Translations under genes and position numbers: made by a program | Notes under the pieces: generated by a model | Seen by the model: the letters and a program-made list of their open reading frames with translations, nothing else | What the model was told of the DNA's origin: nothing | Databases searched by the model: none | Shown here: positions 41,267 through 50,509 of the stretch, piece by piece | Layout of the letters: each line of letters begins with the position of its first letter | Position numbering within the stretch: the stretch's first letter is position 1 | Source: Solwaraspora sp. WMMD1047 | Lineage (GTDB): Bacteria; Actinomycetota; Actinomycetes; Mycobacteriales; Micromonosporaceae | NCBI RefSeq assembly: GCF_029626155.1 | Contig: NZ_JARUBL010000001.1 | Coordinates: forward strand, 620,001-684,000 | Length of the DNA: 64,000 bases | Direction: 5' to 3'

Positions 41267-42156
41267 GCGATTTTGAGCAGGTGGCGGCCCCGCTGCGCGG
41301 CGAGTTGCTGGCGCACAGTTACCGGATGCTCGGGTCCTGGCATGAGGCCGAGGACGCGGTCCAGGAGACCTATCTGCGCGGCTGGCGTGCCTGGGGCGGC
41401 TTCGAGGAGCGGTCGTCGGTGCGGACGTGGCTGCACCGCATCGCGACCAACGTGTGCCTCAACGTCGCCCGGGATCGTGGCCGGCGCGCCCTGCCATCGG
41501 GAATCGGTGCGCCCACCGACGACGTGGCCGGGCAACCGGACGTGCTGCCGCCGCAGACGTGGATCGAGCCGCTTCCAGGCGACCGCGCCGACCTGCGGCT
41601 GGCGTTCGTCGCCGCGATGCAGACGCTGCCACCGGCCCAGCGGGCCGTGCTGCTGCTCCGCGACGTGCTGGAGTTCCCCGCCGCCCAGGTCGCCGAGATG
41701 ATGGACATGTCGGTCGCCGCTGTGAAGAGCAGCCTGCAACGCGCCCGTGCCCGGCTGACCGAGGTCGATTTCGATCCCGACGACGTCGTCGAGCCCACCT
41801 CCCCGCAGGCGCGGCGGCTGCTCGACGCGTACGTGACCGCGTTCGAGACGGCGAACATCGATGCCCTGATGACCGTCCTGCGGGTGGATGTCGCGCTGGA
41901 GCTGCTGCCTGACCGCCGGTGGTTCGCCGGCGTGGCTGGTTGTTCCCGGGTGTTCGCCATGGCGGTTGGTCGCCCCGGCGACTGGCGGATGGACCGCGTG
42001 ATCGTCAACGGCCAGCCCGGGGTCACCGCCCATCTGTGCGGGCAACCGTTCGGCATCGCGGTGCTCGACGCTCGCCGGGACGGCATCGCCGGCGTAACCG
42101 TTTTCGGTGACCCTGCGCTCGTGCGACGCTGCACAGCCGTCAACGAGTTCGGTTGA
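41263..42156 (+). CDS. ECF sigma factor with SnoaL-like C-terminal domain (SigG/SigJ type)
   Basis: A 297-residue sigma factor. Region 2 is YRMLGSWHEAEDAVQETYLR with RTWLHRIATNVCLN; region 4 is LPPAQRAVLLLRDVLEFPAA followed by VAEMMDMSVAAVKSSLQRAR. The intervening TWIEPLP fits the SigG-like group. The C-terminal about 110 residues form an NTF2/SnoaL-like domain that can control sigma activity without a separate anti-sigma factor. It is coupled to the esterase gene. Confidence 0.88.
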   Translation: MSDFEQVAAPLRGELLAHSYRMLGSWHEAEDAVQETYLRGWRAWGGFEERSSVRTWLHRIATNVCLNVARDRGRRALPSGIGAPTDDVAGQPDVLPPQTWIEPLPGDRADLRLAFVAAMQTLPPAQRAVLLLRDVLEFPAAQVAEMMDMSVAAVKSSLQRARARLTEVDFDPDDVVEPTSPQARRLLDAYVTAFETANIDALMTVLRVDVALELLPDRRWFAGVAGCSRVFAMAVGRPGDWRMDRVIVNGQPGVTAHLCGQPFGIAVLDARRDGIAGVTVFGDPALVRRCTAVNEFG

Positions 42157-42171
42157 CAAGCGAGAACCTCG

Positions 42172-42594
42172 CTAGTGGTCGAGCGGGGTCGTGCCGTCAC
42201 GGTTGAACATCGCGCCGGGCTGGAATGCGGTGCGGGCAACCTTGTGACCGTGCTCGGCGGCCATTCGGAACCATCGTTCAGACGCCTCGATCCCGTCGCG
42301 TTCCTCGATCAGGCGCCCCATGTCGAACATCGCCTCCGGATCGCCAGCGTCGACCGCGCGCATCAGCAGCCGTTCGGCTTCGGCGAAGTCACCACGACGT
42401 TTGGCCGATACCGACTGCGCCCGCAGCGCGTCGAATCCGGCCGCGCCCGGTGGACGTGCTGTGACATACCGGCGGCGTAACCACAGGACCCCTAGGCCGG
42501 CGACGACCGCACCCAGACACCCCACGCCACTGCTGTCGGCGATCAGGCCCACGACGGCGAGCACCACGCCGAGGACGAACACCAGGAACGGCAC
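42172..42594 (-). CDS. Membrane-anchored Sel1-repeat protein
   Basis: A 140-residue protein. Two N-terminal helices (VPFLVFVLGVVLAVVGLIAD, GCLGAVVAGLGVLWLRR) precede Sel1/TPR-like repeats (AEAERLLMRAVDAGDPEAMF, ASERWFRMAAEHGH). The GTG start follows a purine-rich GGGGG stretch by six bases; longer starts exist without support. It converges on the sigma-factor gene with 15 bases between stops. Confidence 0.65.
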   Translation of the reverse strand: MPFLVFVLGVVLAVVGLIADSSGVGCLGAVVAGLGVLWLRRRYVTARPPGAAGFDALRAQSVSAKRRGDFAEAERLLMRAVDAGDPEAMFDMGRLIEERDGIEASERWFRMAAEHGHKVARTAFQPGAMFNRDGTTPLDH

Positions 42595-42686
42595 GACAAC
42601 CCCCGTCCGGAAAGAGACGAAGTTCGTACGGCGGAATCGCCCGCCTGGATGTCCTGCCACCGTGCCAGTGATCGGTCGCAGACGAT

Positions 42687-42721
42687 CGCGCCCGGCCCGA
42701 TGGAGCATCGGGCCGGGCGCG
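42687..42721 (-). terminator. Strong intrinsic terminator of the LPxTG gene
   Basis: Perfect 15-bp stem CGCGCCCGGCCCGAT / ATCGGGCCGGGCGCG with loop GGAGC, beginning about ten bases after the stop of the minus-strand LPxTG protein. There is no T-run, as is common in actinobacteria. Confidence 0.85.
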
Positions 42722-42730
42722 TCGGGTGGG

Positions 42731-43417
42731 CTATGCCACGAAGCGGGAACGGCGGCGGCGTCCGATCAGGTAGCCGGCGCCGCCGAGGAGCAGCAGGACG
42801 GCACCGATGACCGCCACGGTCCCGGTGTCGGCACCGGTCACGGGGAGGCCGCCGCCCGCGCCGTCGGAAGCGCCCGGGCTGGCCGACGAGGTGGGGGTCG
42901 GCGCGGGGGTCGTCGCGCCCGGCGTCGGACTGGGCTGGGTCGCGCAGTCGAGCTCACGCGCGGCGTACAGGCCGTCGTTCAGGTAGGCCAGGTAGGCGTC
43001 GATGGTGCCGGCCCTGAGCGCCTCGTCTGCGGCCGCCCGCACGTTGGTGCCGGCGTCCGTCAGCGTCCGGGTCACCGTGATCCGCAGATCCGCCGTCCAG
43101 GCGGCCCGCACGTCCGACCTCAGGAACTCCCGCAGATCGGCAACGCTGTCCGACCGCTCCTGCAGCTCGCGCGACAGGACGGGCAGCGCGTCGGCCTCGG
43201 CCATGGCGAGGAGCTGTTGGGCCAGCGCCTCGACCTCAGCGTCGTCGGCGGTGTCCAGGTCGAGGGTCAGGAGCTCGCGGACGTCCTGGTAAACCTTGCG
43301 TTCGACGATCTGGCAGGACTCGTCGTACCCGGGTGATTCGGGCTGGGCCGCCGCCGGTGCCGCCGGAACGACGAAGGCCAGCGCCATGAGGATGCCGGCC
43401 GGAATCTTCCAACGCAT
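42731..43417 (-). CDS. Secreted LPxTG-type surface protein with ALF-like repeats
   Basis: A 228-residue protein. It has a signal peptide (RWKIPAGILMALAFVVPAAP, cleavage after AAA), ALF-like helical repeats (about residues 55-155, FLRSDVRAAWTADLRITVTR), a Pro/Thr/Ser linker, then LPVTG, a hydrophobic span (VAVIGAVLLLLGGAGYLIG) and a basic tail RRRRSRFVA. Sortase could link it to the cell wall. A strong terminator follows. Ligand unknown. Confidence 0.85.
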   Translation of the reverse strand: MRWKIPAGILMALAFVVPAAPAAAQPESPGYDESCQIVERKVYQDVRELLTLDLDTADDAEVEALAQQLLAMAEADALPVLSRELQERSDSVADLREFLRSDVRAAWTADLRITVTRTLTDAGTNVRAAADEALRAGTIDAYLAYLNDGLYAARELDCATQPSPTPGATTPAPTPTSSASPGASDGAGGGLPVTGADTGTVAVIGAVLLLLGGAGYLIGRRRRSRFVA

Positions 43418-43635
43418 ATCTATTTCCTCCCCGTGTCAGACAAACAGCGGGATGCTACCCCGTCGATGGAAGGCCCGCTGCGGGGGGCCGGGGCCGGCCG
43501 TGGAGGCAGGTGTCGCGCGGGAGGGGCGGCGAGTCGCTGACCTCGTTGTGTAGCGGGACCGCAATGGCTCGCTAACCGCACCGCAACACTCAGGGCCGCT
43601 CTGGCGTAACAAGGTCTACCTAAGGTCGTCTCTAG

Positions 43636-43643
43636 TCTATAGA
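43636..43643. promoter_or_regulatory. TCTATAGA box upstream of the ABC operon
   Basis: TCTATAGA, inside CTCTA-N5-TAGAG (43630-43644), lies 12 bases before the first ABC gene. The FadR-type GntR promoter at 51883-51902 contains TCTGTAGA at its centre, so both may be sites of one regulator. Confidence 0.4.
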
Positions 43644-43655
43644 GAAGGGAGTGAG

Positions 43656-44846
43656 ATGACCGTGACGCAGAGCGCGCCTCCCGTGGAGGTAGCCGAACCC
43701 CTCAACGAGGTGCTGCTGCCAAGTACCCCTGAGCCCGCGCCGATGGTGTCGATCGTCGACCTCCACAAGCACTACCGCACCAGCGACGGCGACGTGCACG
43801 CCGTACGCGGGGTCAGCTTCGACATCGCCAAGGGGGAGTTCGTCACCCTGCTCGGCCCCAGCGGCTGCGGCAAGACGACCATCCTGCGCTCGGTCGCCGG
43901 GCTGGAAACCCCAACCTCCGGTGACATCTCCATCGGTGGGCGCGTCGTCTACTCCTCCGAGCGGCGGGTCCGGCTGACCCCCGCGCAACGCCAGATCGGC
44001 ATGGTGTTCCAGTCGTACGCGATCTGGCCGCACATGACCGTCTTCGACAACGTCGCCTACCCGCTCCGCCGTCGCCGGCTGTCGAAGCAGGAGATCAAGG
44101 CCCGGACCACCGAGGTGCTGGAGCTGCTCGGCCTCGACCACGCGGCGCAGCGCTCGGCCACCAAGCTCAGCGGCGGCCAACAGCAGCGGGTGGCGGTCGC
44201 CCGCGCGCTCGTGTCCCGCTCCGACCTCATCCTCTTCGACGAGCCGCTGTCGAACCTCGACGCGAAGCTGCGCAAGGAGGTCCGGCAGGAGATCCGCGAC
44301 CTGCAGCAGCGGCTCGGCATCACCGTCCTCTACGTCACCCACGACCAGGAGGAGGCGATGGCGGTCTCCGACCGGATTCTGGTGCTCGAGGGCGGCGAGA
44401 TAAAGGACCAGGGCACCCCGGCCCGGGTCTATTCGCGGCCCGCCGACGTCTTCGCGGCGAACTTCGTCGGCGAGAGCGAGACCCTCAACGGCACCGTCGT
44501 CAACGCCGACGACGACCACTGGCTGGTGCAGACCGACATCGGGCGGCTGCACGTCGCGCGCCGACCGCACGACACGGTACGCGTCTCCGAAGCCGTCGTA
44601 CTCACCGTCCGTCCGGAGCATTTGCAGCTCAGAAATCCCGACCCGGCGACGCCGACCCTCGCCGGTTCGGTGAAGTCGACGTCCTTCCTCGGCCCGTTCG
44701 CCGAACTGGTCGTCGAGCTGGAATCCGGCCACCTGGTGACGGCCCGGGTGAGCGGCAGCGCGGGGGCCACCCCCGGCGCCCCCGTGCACGTGCGGATCGA
44801 ACCGGACCACGTCGTCCTGCACCCGATCCGCACGGCCGGGCAGTGA
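43656..44846 (+). CDS. ABC transporter ATP-binding protein (PotA/FbpC type)
   Basis: A 396-residue ATPase with Walker A GPSGCGKTT, signature LSGGQQQR, Walker B LILFDEP and a C-terminal TOBE domain (about residues 290-390). An unusual 35-residue N-terminal extension precedes the first strand (MVSIVDLHKHY). GGGAG precedes the ATG. It starts a seven-gene operon with two hydrolases, a binding lipoprotein, a permease and a creatinase-like gene. The substrate is unknown; sequence type suggests an iron or polyamine-like small molecule. Confidence 0.9.
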   Translation: MTVTQSAPPVEVAEPLNEVLLPSTPEPAPMVSIVDLHKHYRTSDGDVHAVRGVSFDIAKGEFVTLLGPSGCGKTTILRSVAGLETPTSGDISIGGRVVYSSERRVRLTPAQRQIGMVFQSYAIWPHMTVFDNVAYPLRRRRLSKQEIKARTTEVLELLGLDHAAQRSATKLSGGQQQRVAVARALVSRSDLILFDEPLSNLDAKLRKEVRQEIRDLQQRLGITVLYVTHDQEEAMAVSDRILVLEGGEIKDQGTPARVYSRPADVFAANFVGESETLNGTVVNADDDHWLVQTDIGRLHVARRPHDTVRVSEAVVLTVRPEHLQLRNPDPATPTLAGSVKSTSFLGPFAELVVELESGHLVTARVSGSAGATPGAPVHVRIEPDHVVLHPIRTAGQ

Positions 44847-44877
44847 CCTCAACACCCAGATCAGAGGAGAGAAACGC

Positions 44878-45639
44878 ATGACCTACAACCAGGTCCACCC
44901 CAAGAGCCACGCCGTCGAGGTCATCGACCGCGGCGCGACCCTGGCCAGGATGAACGACGCGCTGGAACTCGATTTCACCAAGACCGCCGTCGTGCAGATC
45001 GACATGCACGTCCGCCAGATCGACAAGGACTGGTCGTCGTTCCCGCAGAACGTGGCGGACCGGATTCTGCCGAACGCCGCCGCCTTCCTGGACGCCGGCC
45101 GGGAGCTCGGCCTGCCGGTCATCCACGTCATGGTCTACCAGCGCCCGGTCGAGCGGGGCATGCAGCCGCGCACCGCGATCGTCCAGAGCACCGGCCGGCC
45201 CGGCACGCCCTACGGCACCCCACCCAGGCCGGGCTATCACCCGGACGCCCCCGAGGGCTACTTCGAGTGGGACGTGATGCCCATCCTCGGCCCCAAGAAG
45301 GGCGACTACATCATCAACACCAAGCGGCAGATGACCAGCAGCTTCCTGTCGACGGACGTGGAGCACCTGATCCGCTGCCTCGGTGTCGACACCTTCTTCG
45401 TGGTCGGCATCAACACCAACAACTGTGTCTCCAACTTCTCGTTCGACGCCTACAACCGGCTCTGGACGCCGATCATCGTCACCGACGCCGTCGGCTCCAC
45501 GCACGGCAAGGACCTGCACGAGTTCGCGTTGCAGAACTACCCCCGCACCATCGGCTTCGCGATGTCCGCCGCCGAGTCCGTCGAGCGGCTCACCGCCGCC
45601 AAGGCTGCCGCCGCCGCGCCCGCGATGGCGGGCGTCTGA
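44878..45639 (+). CDS. Isochorismatase-superfamily hydrolase, catalytically complete
   Basis: A 253-residue protein. The triad is visible: Asp42 in VVQIDMHVRQI, Lys149 in IINTKRQMTSS and Cys183 in GINTNNCVSNF. N-carbamoylsarcosine amidase and related amidohydrolases use this fold. GAGGAGAG lies upstream. It follows the ABC ATPase by 31 bases and precedes a paralog that lacks the Cys. The partner M24 protein downstream is creatinase-like, so a ureido or carbamoyl substrate is plausible. Confidence 0.9.
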   Translation: MTYNQVHPKSHAVEVIDRGATLARMNDALELDFTKTAVVQIDMHVRQIDKDWSSFPQNVADRILPNAAAFLDAGRELGLPVIHVMVYQRPVERGMQPRTAIVQSTGRPGTPYGTPPRPGYHPDAPEGYFEWDVMPILGPKKGDYIINTKRQMTSSFLSTDVEHLIRCLGVDTFFVVGINTNNCVSNFSFDAYNRLWTPIIVTDAVGSTHGKDLHEFALQNYPRTIGFAMSAAESVERLTAAKAAAAAPAMAGV

Positions 45640-45679
45640 CCCCCGACCCCGCTTCAACCAGCGAAGGGATCACCCCCAC

Positions 45680-46396
45680 ATGCTTACCGGACCCACGATC
45701 GACGTCTACGACCGCCAGGAATTCCTCCAGGTCATCAACGACGCCGTTCCGATCATCCCGGCCAGGTCCGCGGTGCTGACGGTCGAGATGACCGAGCGCC
45801 GGCTCACCCCCACCGCGCCCTTCCCGCCCGGCGTACGCGACGAGCTGCTCGCCAACACCGAGCGGCTGCTGACGCTGGCCCGCCAGACCGGCACGGCGGT
45901 CATCCACGTGCTGTCGGCGCTGCGGCCGGTCGAGGCGCAGGCCAGCGCCAACACCCGGGTCAACCGGGCGTGGGCCGCGGTCGGCGAGTCGCCGAGCCCG
46001 TACGGCCCGGTGCCGGACGAGTCGATCGACGTGCAGGACGGCACGTTCGAGCCGGACTTCGCGGTGTCGGTCGCCGTGACCGACTACATCATCAAGACCA
46101 AGAAGTCGCTCAGCGCGTTCTACCAGACCGACCTGGAGTGGCTCACCAAGGCGCTCGGCGTCGACACGCTGATTCTCGCCGGCGCCAACACCAACGCCGA
46201 CATCCAGTCCACCGCCTACGACGCGAGCTGCAAGGCGTACAAGGTGATCACGGTGAGCGAGTGCGTGGCGACCTGGTTCGGCGAGGACCTGCAGGAGCTG
46301 GGGCTCCAGCAGCTCGGCCGCTGCCAGGGCTGGGTGCTCACCCTGGCGGAACTCGCGGCCAAGCTGCAGACCGCGTCGACGGAGGTGGCGACATGA
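45680..46396 (+). CDS. Isochorismatase-fold paralog lacking catalytic Cys (pseudoenzyme)
   Basis: A 238-residue protein clearly related to its upstream neighbour over the full length. The Lys is kept (Lys141, IIKTKKSL), but the Asp is Glu36 (VLTVEMTERR) and the nucleophilic Cys position is Asp174 (GANTNADIQST). It therefore cannot use the usual thioester mechanism. It may pair with the active paralog as a structural or regulatory subunit. Its stop overlaps the start of the binding lipoprotein. Confidence 0.85.
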   Translation: MLTGPTIDVYDRQEFLQVINDAVPIIPARSAVLTVEMTERRLTPTAPFPPGVRDELLANTERLLTLARQTGTAVIHVLSALRPVEAQASANTRVNRAWAAVGESPSPYGPVPDESIDVQDGTFEPDFAVSVAVTDYIIKTKKSLSAFYQTDLEWLTKALGVDTLILAGANTNADIQSTAYDASCKAYKVITVSECVATWFGEDLQELGLQQLGRCQGWVLTLAELAAKLQTASTEVAT

Positions 46397-47505
46397 GAGG
46401 GACCCCGAACGCCGCGAAGATCGCGGCGCCGCTTACCGCGTTGGTACTGGCGCTGTCGGCGTGCGGCGGCGACACCGAGGCCGAGGCGGCGGCGCTGCCC
46501 GAGGAACTCGCCGTGGCGTCGACGATCGACATGACCGACGAGGAGTACGCCGAATACCTCACCAAGCTTCAGGAGGCGTCGAAGGCCGAGGGTGGCGTGC
46601 TCAGCTACTACTTCAGCGCCCCAGCCGCCGCCGCCCAGAAGCAGATCGACCTCTTCATCGAGAAGTACCCGTGGGTGAAGCTGGAGTACACCTCCGGCGG
46701 CACGCTCGAACTCATCGAGCGCATCATCACCGAGGACGCCGCCGGTCGCGCCAGCGCCGACATCATCCAGGGCGGCCCGCTGGAGGACAACACCCTCTGC
46801 CGGGACGAGGACCTCTGCCTGGCGTACGACCCGCGTGGCGAGGCCGGCCTGCCGGCCGACCGCGCCTACCCGGACTGCGTCTGTTCGGTGGCGGACTTCT
46901 TCACGTTCCACATCGTCTACAACACCGACAAGGTCACCGCAGCGGAGGCGCCGAAGACGTACGAGGACCTCACCGACCCGACGTGGAAGGGCCGGTTCGG
47001 CATCAACATCGATCAGCTCGACTGGTTCGCCGGCATGCTGGCGGAGCGGGGTGAGCAGCCGGGCCTGGATCTGATGAAGGCGATCGCCGCCAACGAGCCG
47101 GTCGTCTACTCGGGCGCGGACGGCCTGGAGAAGCTGGCGGCGGGCGAGTTCGACGTCGCGCTGCCGCAGAGCGCGACGCGGACCATCCGGGACATGATCG
47201 CCGACGGAGCGCCTGTCGACATCGTCACCACCCCGGTGACGATCGCCCAGCCGGACATGTACTTCGCGCTCAGGAACGCGCCGCACCCGGCGACCGCGCG
47301 GCTCTACCTGGAGTGGCTGATGAGCGACGACTGGCAGAACAAGGTCGGCGAGGCCGTCGTGAAGGTGCCGATCAAGCCGGGTGCCCCGATTCCCTCGTCG
47401 GCGGAGGGCATCCTGAGCAGCGAGTTGTTCTTCGAGACCACCGACAACTTCGGTGACTACGAGACCCGGGTCGAGCAGCACCAGTCGATTTTCGTGACGG
47501 GCTGA
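46393..47505 (+). CDS. Extracellular solute-binding lipoprotein (iron/polyamine type)
   Basis: A 370-residue lipoprotein. The signal peptide ends in lipobox ALSAC (Cys about 24). YYFSAPAAAAQKQIDLFIEK, FTFHIVYNTDKVTA and YLEWLMSDDWQNKVGEAV are blocks of the FbpA/PotD-like SBP family. GGAGGTGGCGAC precedes the ATG. It should deliver substrate to the fused permease encoded next. Confidence 0.9.
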   Translation: MRGTPNAAKIAAPLTALVLALSACGGDTEAEAAALPEELAVASTIDMTDEEYAEYLTKLQEASKAEGGVLSYYFSAPAAAAQKQIDLFIEKYPWVKLEYTSGGTLELIERIITEDAAGRASADIIQGGPLEDNTLCRDEDLCLAYDPRGEAGLPADRAYPDCVCSVADFFTFHIVYNTDKVTAAEAPKTYEDLTDPTWKGRFGINIDQLDWFAGMLAERGEQPGLDLMKAIAANEPVVYSGADGLEKLAAGEFDVALPQSATRTIRDMIADGAPVDIVTTPVTIAQPDMYFALRNAPHPATARLYLEWLMSDDWQNKVGEAVVKVPIKPGAPIPSSAEGILSSELFFETTDNFGDYETRVEQHQSIFVTG

Positions 47506-47510
47506 CCGAC

Positions 47511-49280
47511 ATGACAGCTCTCGTGGAAGGCCGGGCTCGACGCATCACCGGCCGGACCACCCGGTTCGCCGCCCTGCGGGGGGTGCTCTCCCTCCGCGGG
47601 GCGGTGTACGGGCTGGTTCTGGTCATTCTGCTGGCCCAGGTCGCACTGCCGATCGCCATCCTGTTGTTCACCAGCGTGAAGGACGCCCGGCCCACCGACG
47701 CCGACTTCTTCTCCCTCACCTTCACGCTGGACAACTTCCGCGACGCGCTCAGCTCCGGCCGGCTGCTGAGCGTCACCTGGACCACGGTCCAGTTCGCCGG
47801 CGGCTCCACGCTCGTCGCCCTGGTGCTGGGCACGTTCCTGGCCTGGATCGTCGCGCGGACCAACGTGCCGTTCCGGAACCTGGTGGGGGTGCTGACCATC
47901 GTCCAGATGGCGGTGCCCGGCATTCTCGTTCCGATCGCCTGGACGTTCCTGGCCAGCCCGAGCATCGGGGCGATAAACGTGGCCTGGCGCAACCTCACCG
48001 GCACCGACGGCACCCTCTTCAACGTCTACTCGATGAAGGGCCTCATCCTCGTCAACGGCCTCACCATGGTGCCGATGGTCTACCTGTTCGTGGTGACCGT
48101 CTTCTCGTCGATGAACTCCTCCCTGGAGGAGGCCGCCGAGGTGGCGGGGTCGTCGAAGCTGCGCGCCGTGCGGGACATCTCGCTCCCGCTGGCGGCGCCG
48201 GGCATCGCCGCGGTCGCGATCATGGCGCTGATGCGGGCCTGGGAGGCGTTCGAGATCCCGTGGTTCCTCGGGGTCAACGAACGGATCTTCACGTACGCCT
48301 CGGAGATCTACCTGCGGACGAGTACACCGCCGAGCAACGTCGGTCTGGTCTCCACCTACGCGGTCTTCATGCTGGCCGGAGCCGTGCTGATGATCTGGTG
48401 GTACGACCGGTTCAACCAGGCGGGGGAGCGGTACGCGGTGATCAGCGGCAAGAACTTCTCCTCCGTACGCATCGATCTGGGTCGGTGGCGGGTGCCGGTC
48501 GGGATCCTCGCCTTCCTGGTCCTCACGGTGGTGATCCTGCTGCCGCTGCTGATGCTGCTCTGGATGTCGCTGAACCCGTTCTTCCGGCAGTTCAGCCTGG
48601 AGTCGGTCACGTCGCTCTCGCTGCAGTCCTACGTGTCCGCGCTGCAGGCGCCGAACATCGCCCAGGGGTTCGCCAACAGCCTGTTGGTCGGGGTGCTCGC
48701 GAGCCTCGGGGTCCTCACCCTGTCGACCCTGGCCGCGTGGTACTCGGCCCGACGGGTCACCGGCGGCCGGCTGCTCTATCTGCTGACCTCGGTGCCGATG
48801 GCGCTGCCGAACGTGATCGTCGGGGTCAGCTTCCTGTGGATCTTCCTGATCCTGCCGCTGCCGATCTACGCGACCCACTCGGCGCTGGTGATCGCGTACA
48901 TCACGCTCATCATCGCGGTGGTGTCGCGGCTGGTCAGCGCCCGGATGCTGCAGATCAGCTCCGAGTTGGAGGAGGCCGCGCAGGTGGCCGGGGCGAGCTT
49001 CATGCGGGCGATCTGGACGATCGTCGTTCCGCTGCTGTCGCCGGCCCTGCTCGCGGGTGCGCTGATCACGATGGTGATGAGCTTCCGCGAGCTGCAGACC
49101 ACCCTCTACCTGGCGGGTCCGCAGACCCGTACCGCGGCGGTCGTCATGTTCGACATGGCCGGCGACGGACAGTTCTCCACCCTGGCCGCGTTCGGCATCG
49201 TCACCTTCGCCGTACTGCTGGTGGGCCTCGTCGGCTACAACCGCCTCAACGCCCGGATGGGACTCGACGGCGGCCTCTGA
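47511..49280 (+). CDS. Fused two-domain ABC permease (FbpB type)
   Basis: A 589-residue protein with two binding-protein-dependent permease domains of about six helices each (residues about 1-285 and 295-589). Each carries an EAA loop: EEAAEVAGSSKLRAVRDISL and EEAAQVAGASFMRAIWTIVV. One chain supplies the whole channel, as in FbpB/SfuB. It lies six bases after the SBP gene. Confidence 0.9.
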   Translation: MTALVEGRARRITGRTTRFAALRGVLSLRGAVYGLVLVILLAQVALPIAILLFTSVKDARPTDADFFSLTFTLDNFRDALSSGRLLSVTWTTVQFAGGSTLVALVLGTFLAWIVARTNVPFRNLVGVLTIVQMAVPGILVPIAWTFLASPSIGAINVAWRNLTGTDGTLFNVYSMKGLILVNGLTMVPMVYLFVVTVFSSMNSSLEEAAEVAGSSKLRAVRDISLPLAAPGIAAVAIMALMRAWEAFEIPWFLGVNERIFTYASEIYLRTSTPPSNVGLVSTYAVFMLAGAVLMIWWYDRFNQAGERYAVISGKNFSSVRIDLGRWRVPVGILAFLVLTVVILLPLLMLLWMSLNPFFRQFSLESVTSLSLQSYVSALQAPNIAQGFANSLLVGVLASLGVLTLSTLAAWYSARRVTGGRLLYLLTSVPMALPNVIVGVSFLWIFLILPLPIYATHSALVIAYITLIIAVVSRLVSARMLQISSELEEAAQVAGASFMRAIWTIVVPLLSPALLAGALITMVMSFRELQTTLYLAGPQTRTAAVVMFDMAGDGQFSTLAAFGIVTFAVLLVGLVGYNRLNARMGLDGGL

Positions 49281-49314
49281 ACCACTCCCGTACCCCCGAA
49301 AGATTGGGATCTTC

Positions 49315-50505
49315 ATGACCACCATCACCCAGGAGCCGCTCACCGACCGCGACTATCCCCGCTTCTCCGATGCGGAGTTCGACCGCCGTGACGCCGAGGT
49401 CCGGGCCAGGATGGACGCCCTCGACCTGCAACTCGTCGTCGTCTGCGGGCGCGGCGGGCGGGACCCGAACGTGTTGTATCTCAGCGACTGGTGGTCGACC
49501 CGCGAGGCGTGGGTGCTCTATCCGCGCCATGGTGAGCCGACGATGCTGATCCAGCTCTCCAATCACCTGCCGCTGGCCCGCCGGATGGCCCGGTTCCCCG
49601 ACGTACGCTTCGGCGGCTCGGCCCCGACCGGCTCGGTCGACACCGTCCCCACCCTCATCGACTGTCTCCGGGAACGCGGCATCTCGTCGGGGCGGGTGGG
49701 GCTGGCCGGGACCATCACCTGGCGCGAGCACGCCCGCCTCACCGCGGCCCTCCCCGGCGTGCAGTGGGTGGAGTTCGGCGGGCAGTTGGTCGACCAGCGC
49801 CAGGTCAAGAGCGCGGAGGAGCTGGCCCGGCTGGCCGTCTCGGCCCGGATGTGCGACGCCTCGGCGCTGGCGATCGCCGAACAGGCCCGGCCGGGGCTGA
49901 CCGAGCACGAACTCGCCCGGATCGTCGAGGACAGCTACCTCGCCGACGGCGGGATCAACGGCATCCACTTCATGGTCGCCACCCAGATGTCCGACCCGCG
50001 CGGCGGCATCCCGTGCCAGCACCAGTCCGACCGCCGGCTCCAGGCCGGGGACGCGCTGGTGGTGGAGCTCAGCACCAACTACGCCGGCTACTCCGCCCAG
50101 GTGCTGCGCAGCTACACCATCGGGGCCGACCCGACCCCGCTGTACGCCCGGATGCACGACGCCGCGCTGGAGGTCTTCGACGCCGTCCGCGCGGTCATCC
50201 GACCCGGCTCGACGGTCTCCGACATCCTCGACGCGGCGGACGTCGCCGACCGGCTGGGCTTCACGATCTACGACGATCTGGTGCACGGCTGCGCGCAGCT
50301 GCCCGCCATCGTCCGCACCCACCAGACCTACCGCGGTGAGCCGGAGGGCTTCGTCTACCGGGAGGGGATGTGTCTGGTGGTGCAGCCGAACGTGGTGACC
50401 CCGGACGGGTTGGCCGGCGTCCAGTACGGCGAGATGTTCCAGGTCACCGCCACCGGTCTGGAATCGCTGCACGCGGTGCCCCGGGCGTTCTTCCGGTGCG
50501 GCTGA
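49315..50505 (+). CDS. M24-family creatinase-like protein with degraded metal ligands
   Basis: A 396-residue pita-bread fold protein of the Xaa-Pro peptidase/creatinase group (creatinase N-domain about 20-160; M24 domain about 165-390). Metal ligands of aminopeptidases are not conserved: the first Asp is Glu in VVELSTNYAGYSAQVLRSYT, the second is Gln, and a later Glu is Gln in LVVQPNVVTPDG. HGCAQLPAIVRTH keeps a His. Creatinase itself also lacks the metal site, so a C-N hydrolase function is more likely than peptidase. Confidence 0.82.
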   Translation: MTTITQEPLTDRDYPRFSDAEFDRRDAEVRARMDALDLQLVVVCGRGGRDPNVLYLSDWWSTREAWVLYPRHGEPTMLIQLSNHLPLARRMARFPDVRFGGSAPTGSVDTVPTLIDCLRERGISSGRVGLAGTITWREHARLTAALPGVQWVEFGGQLVDQRQVKSAEELARLAVSARMCDASALAIAEQARPGLTEHELARIVEDSYLADGGINGIHFMVATQMSDPRGGIPCQHQSDRRLQAGDALVVELSTNYAGYSAQVLRSYTIGADPTPLYARMHDAALEVFDAVRAVIRPGSTVSDILDAADVADRLGFTIYDDLVHGCAQLPAIVRTHQTYRGEPEGFVYREGMCLVVQPNVVTPDGLAGVQYGEMFQVTATGLESLHAVPRAFFRCG

Positions 50506-50509
50506 CCTC

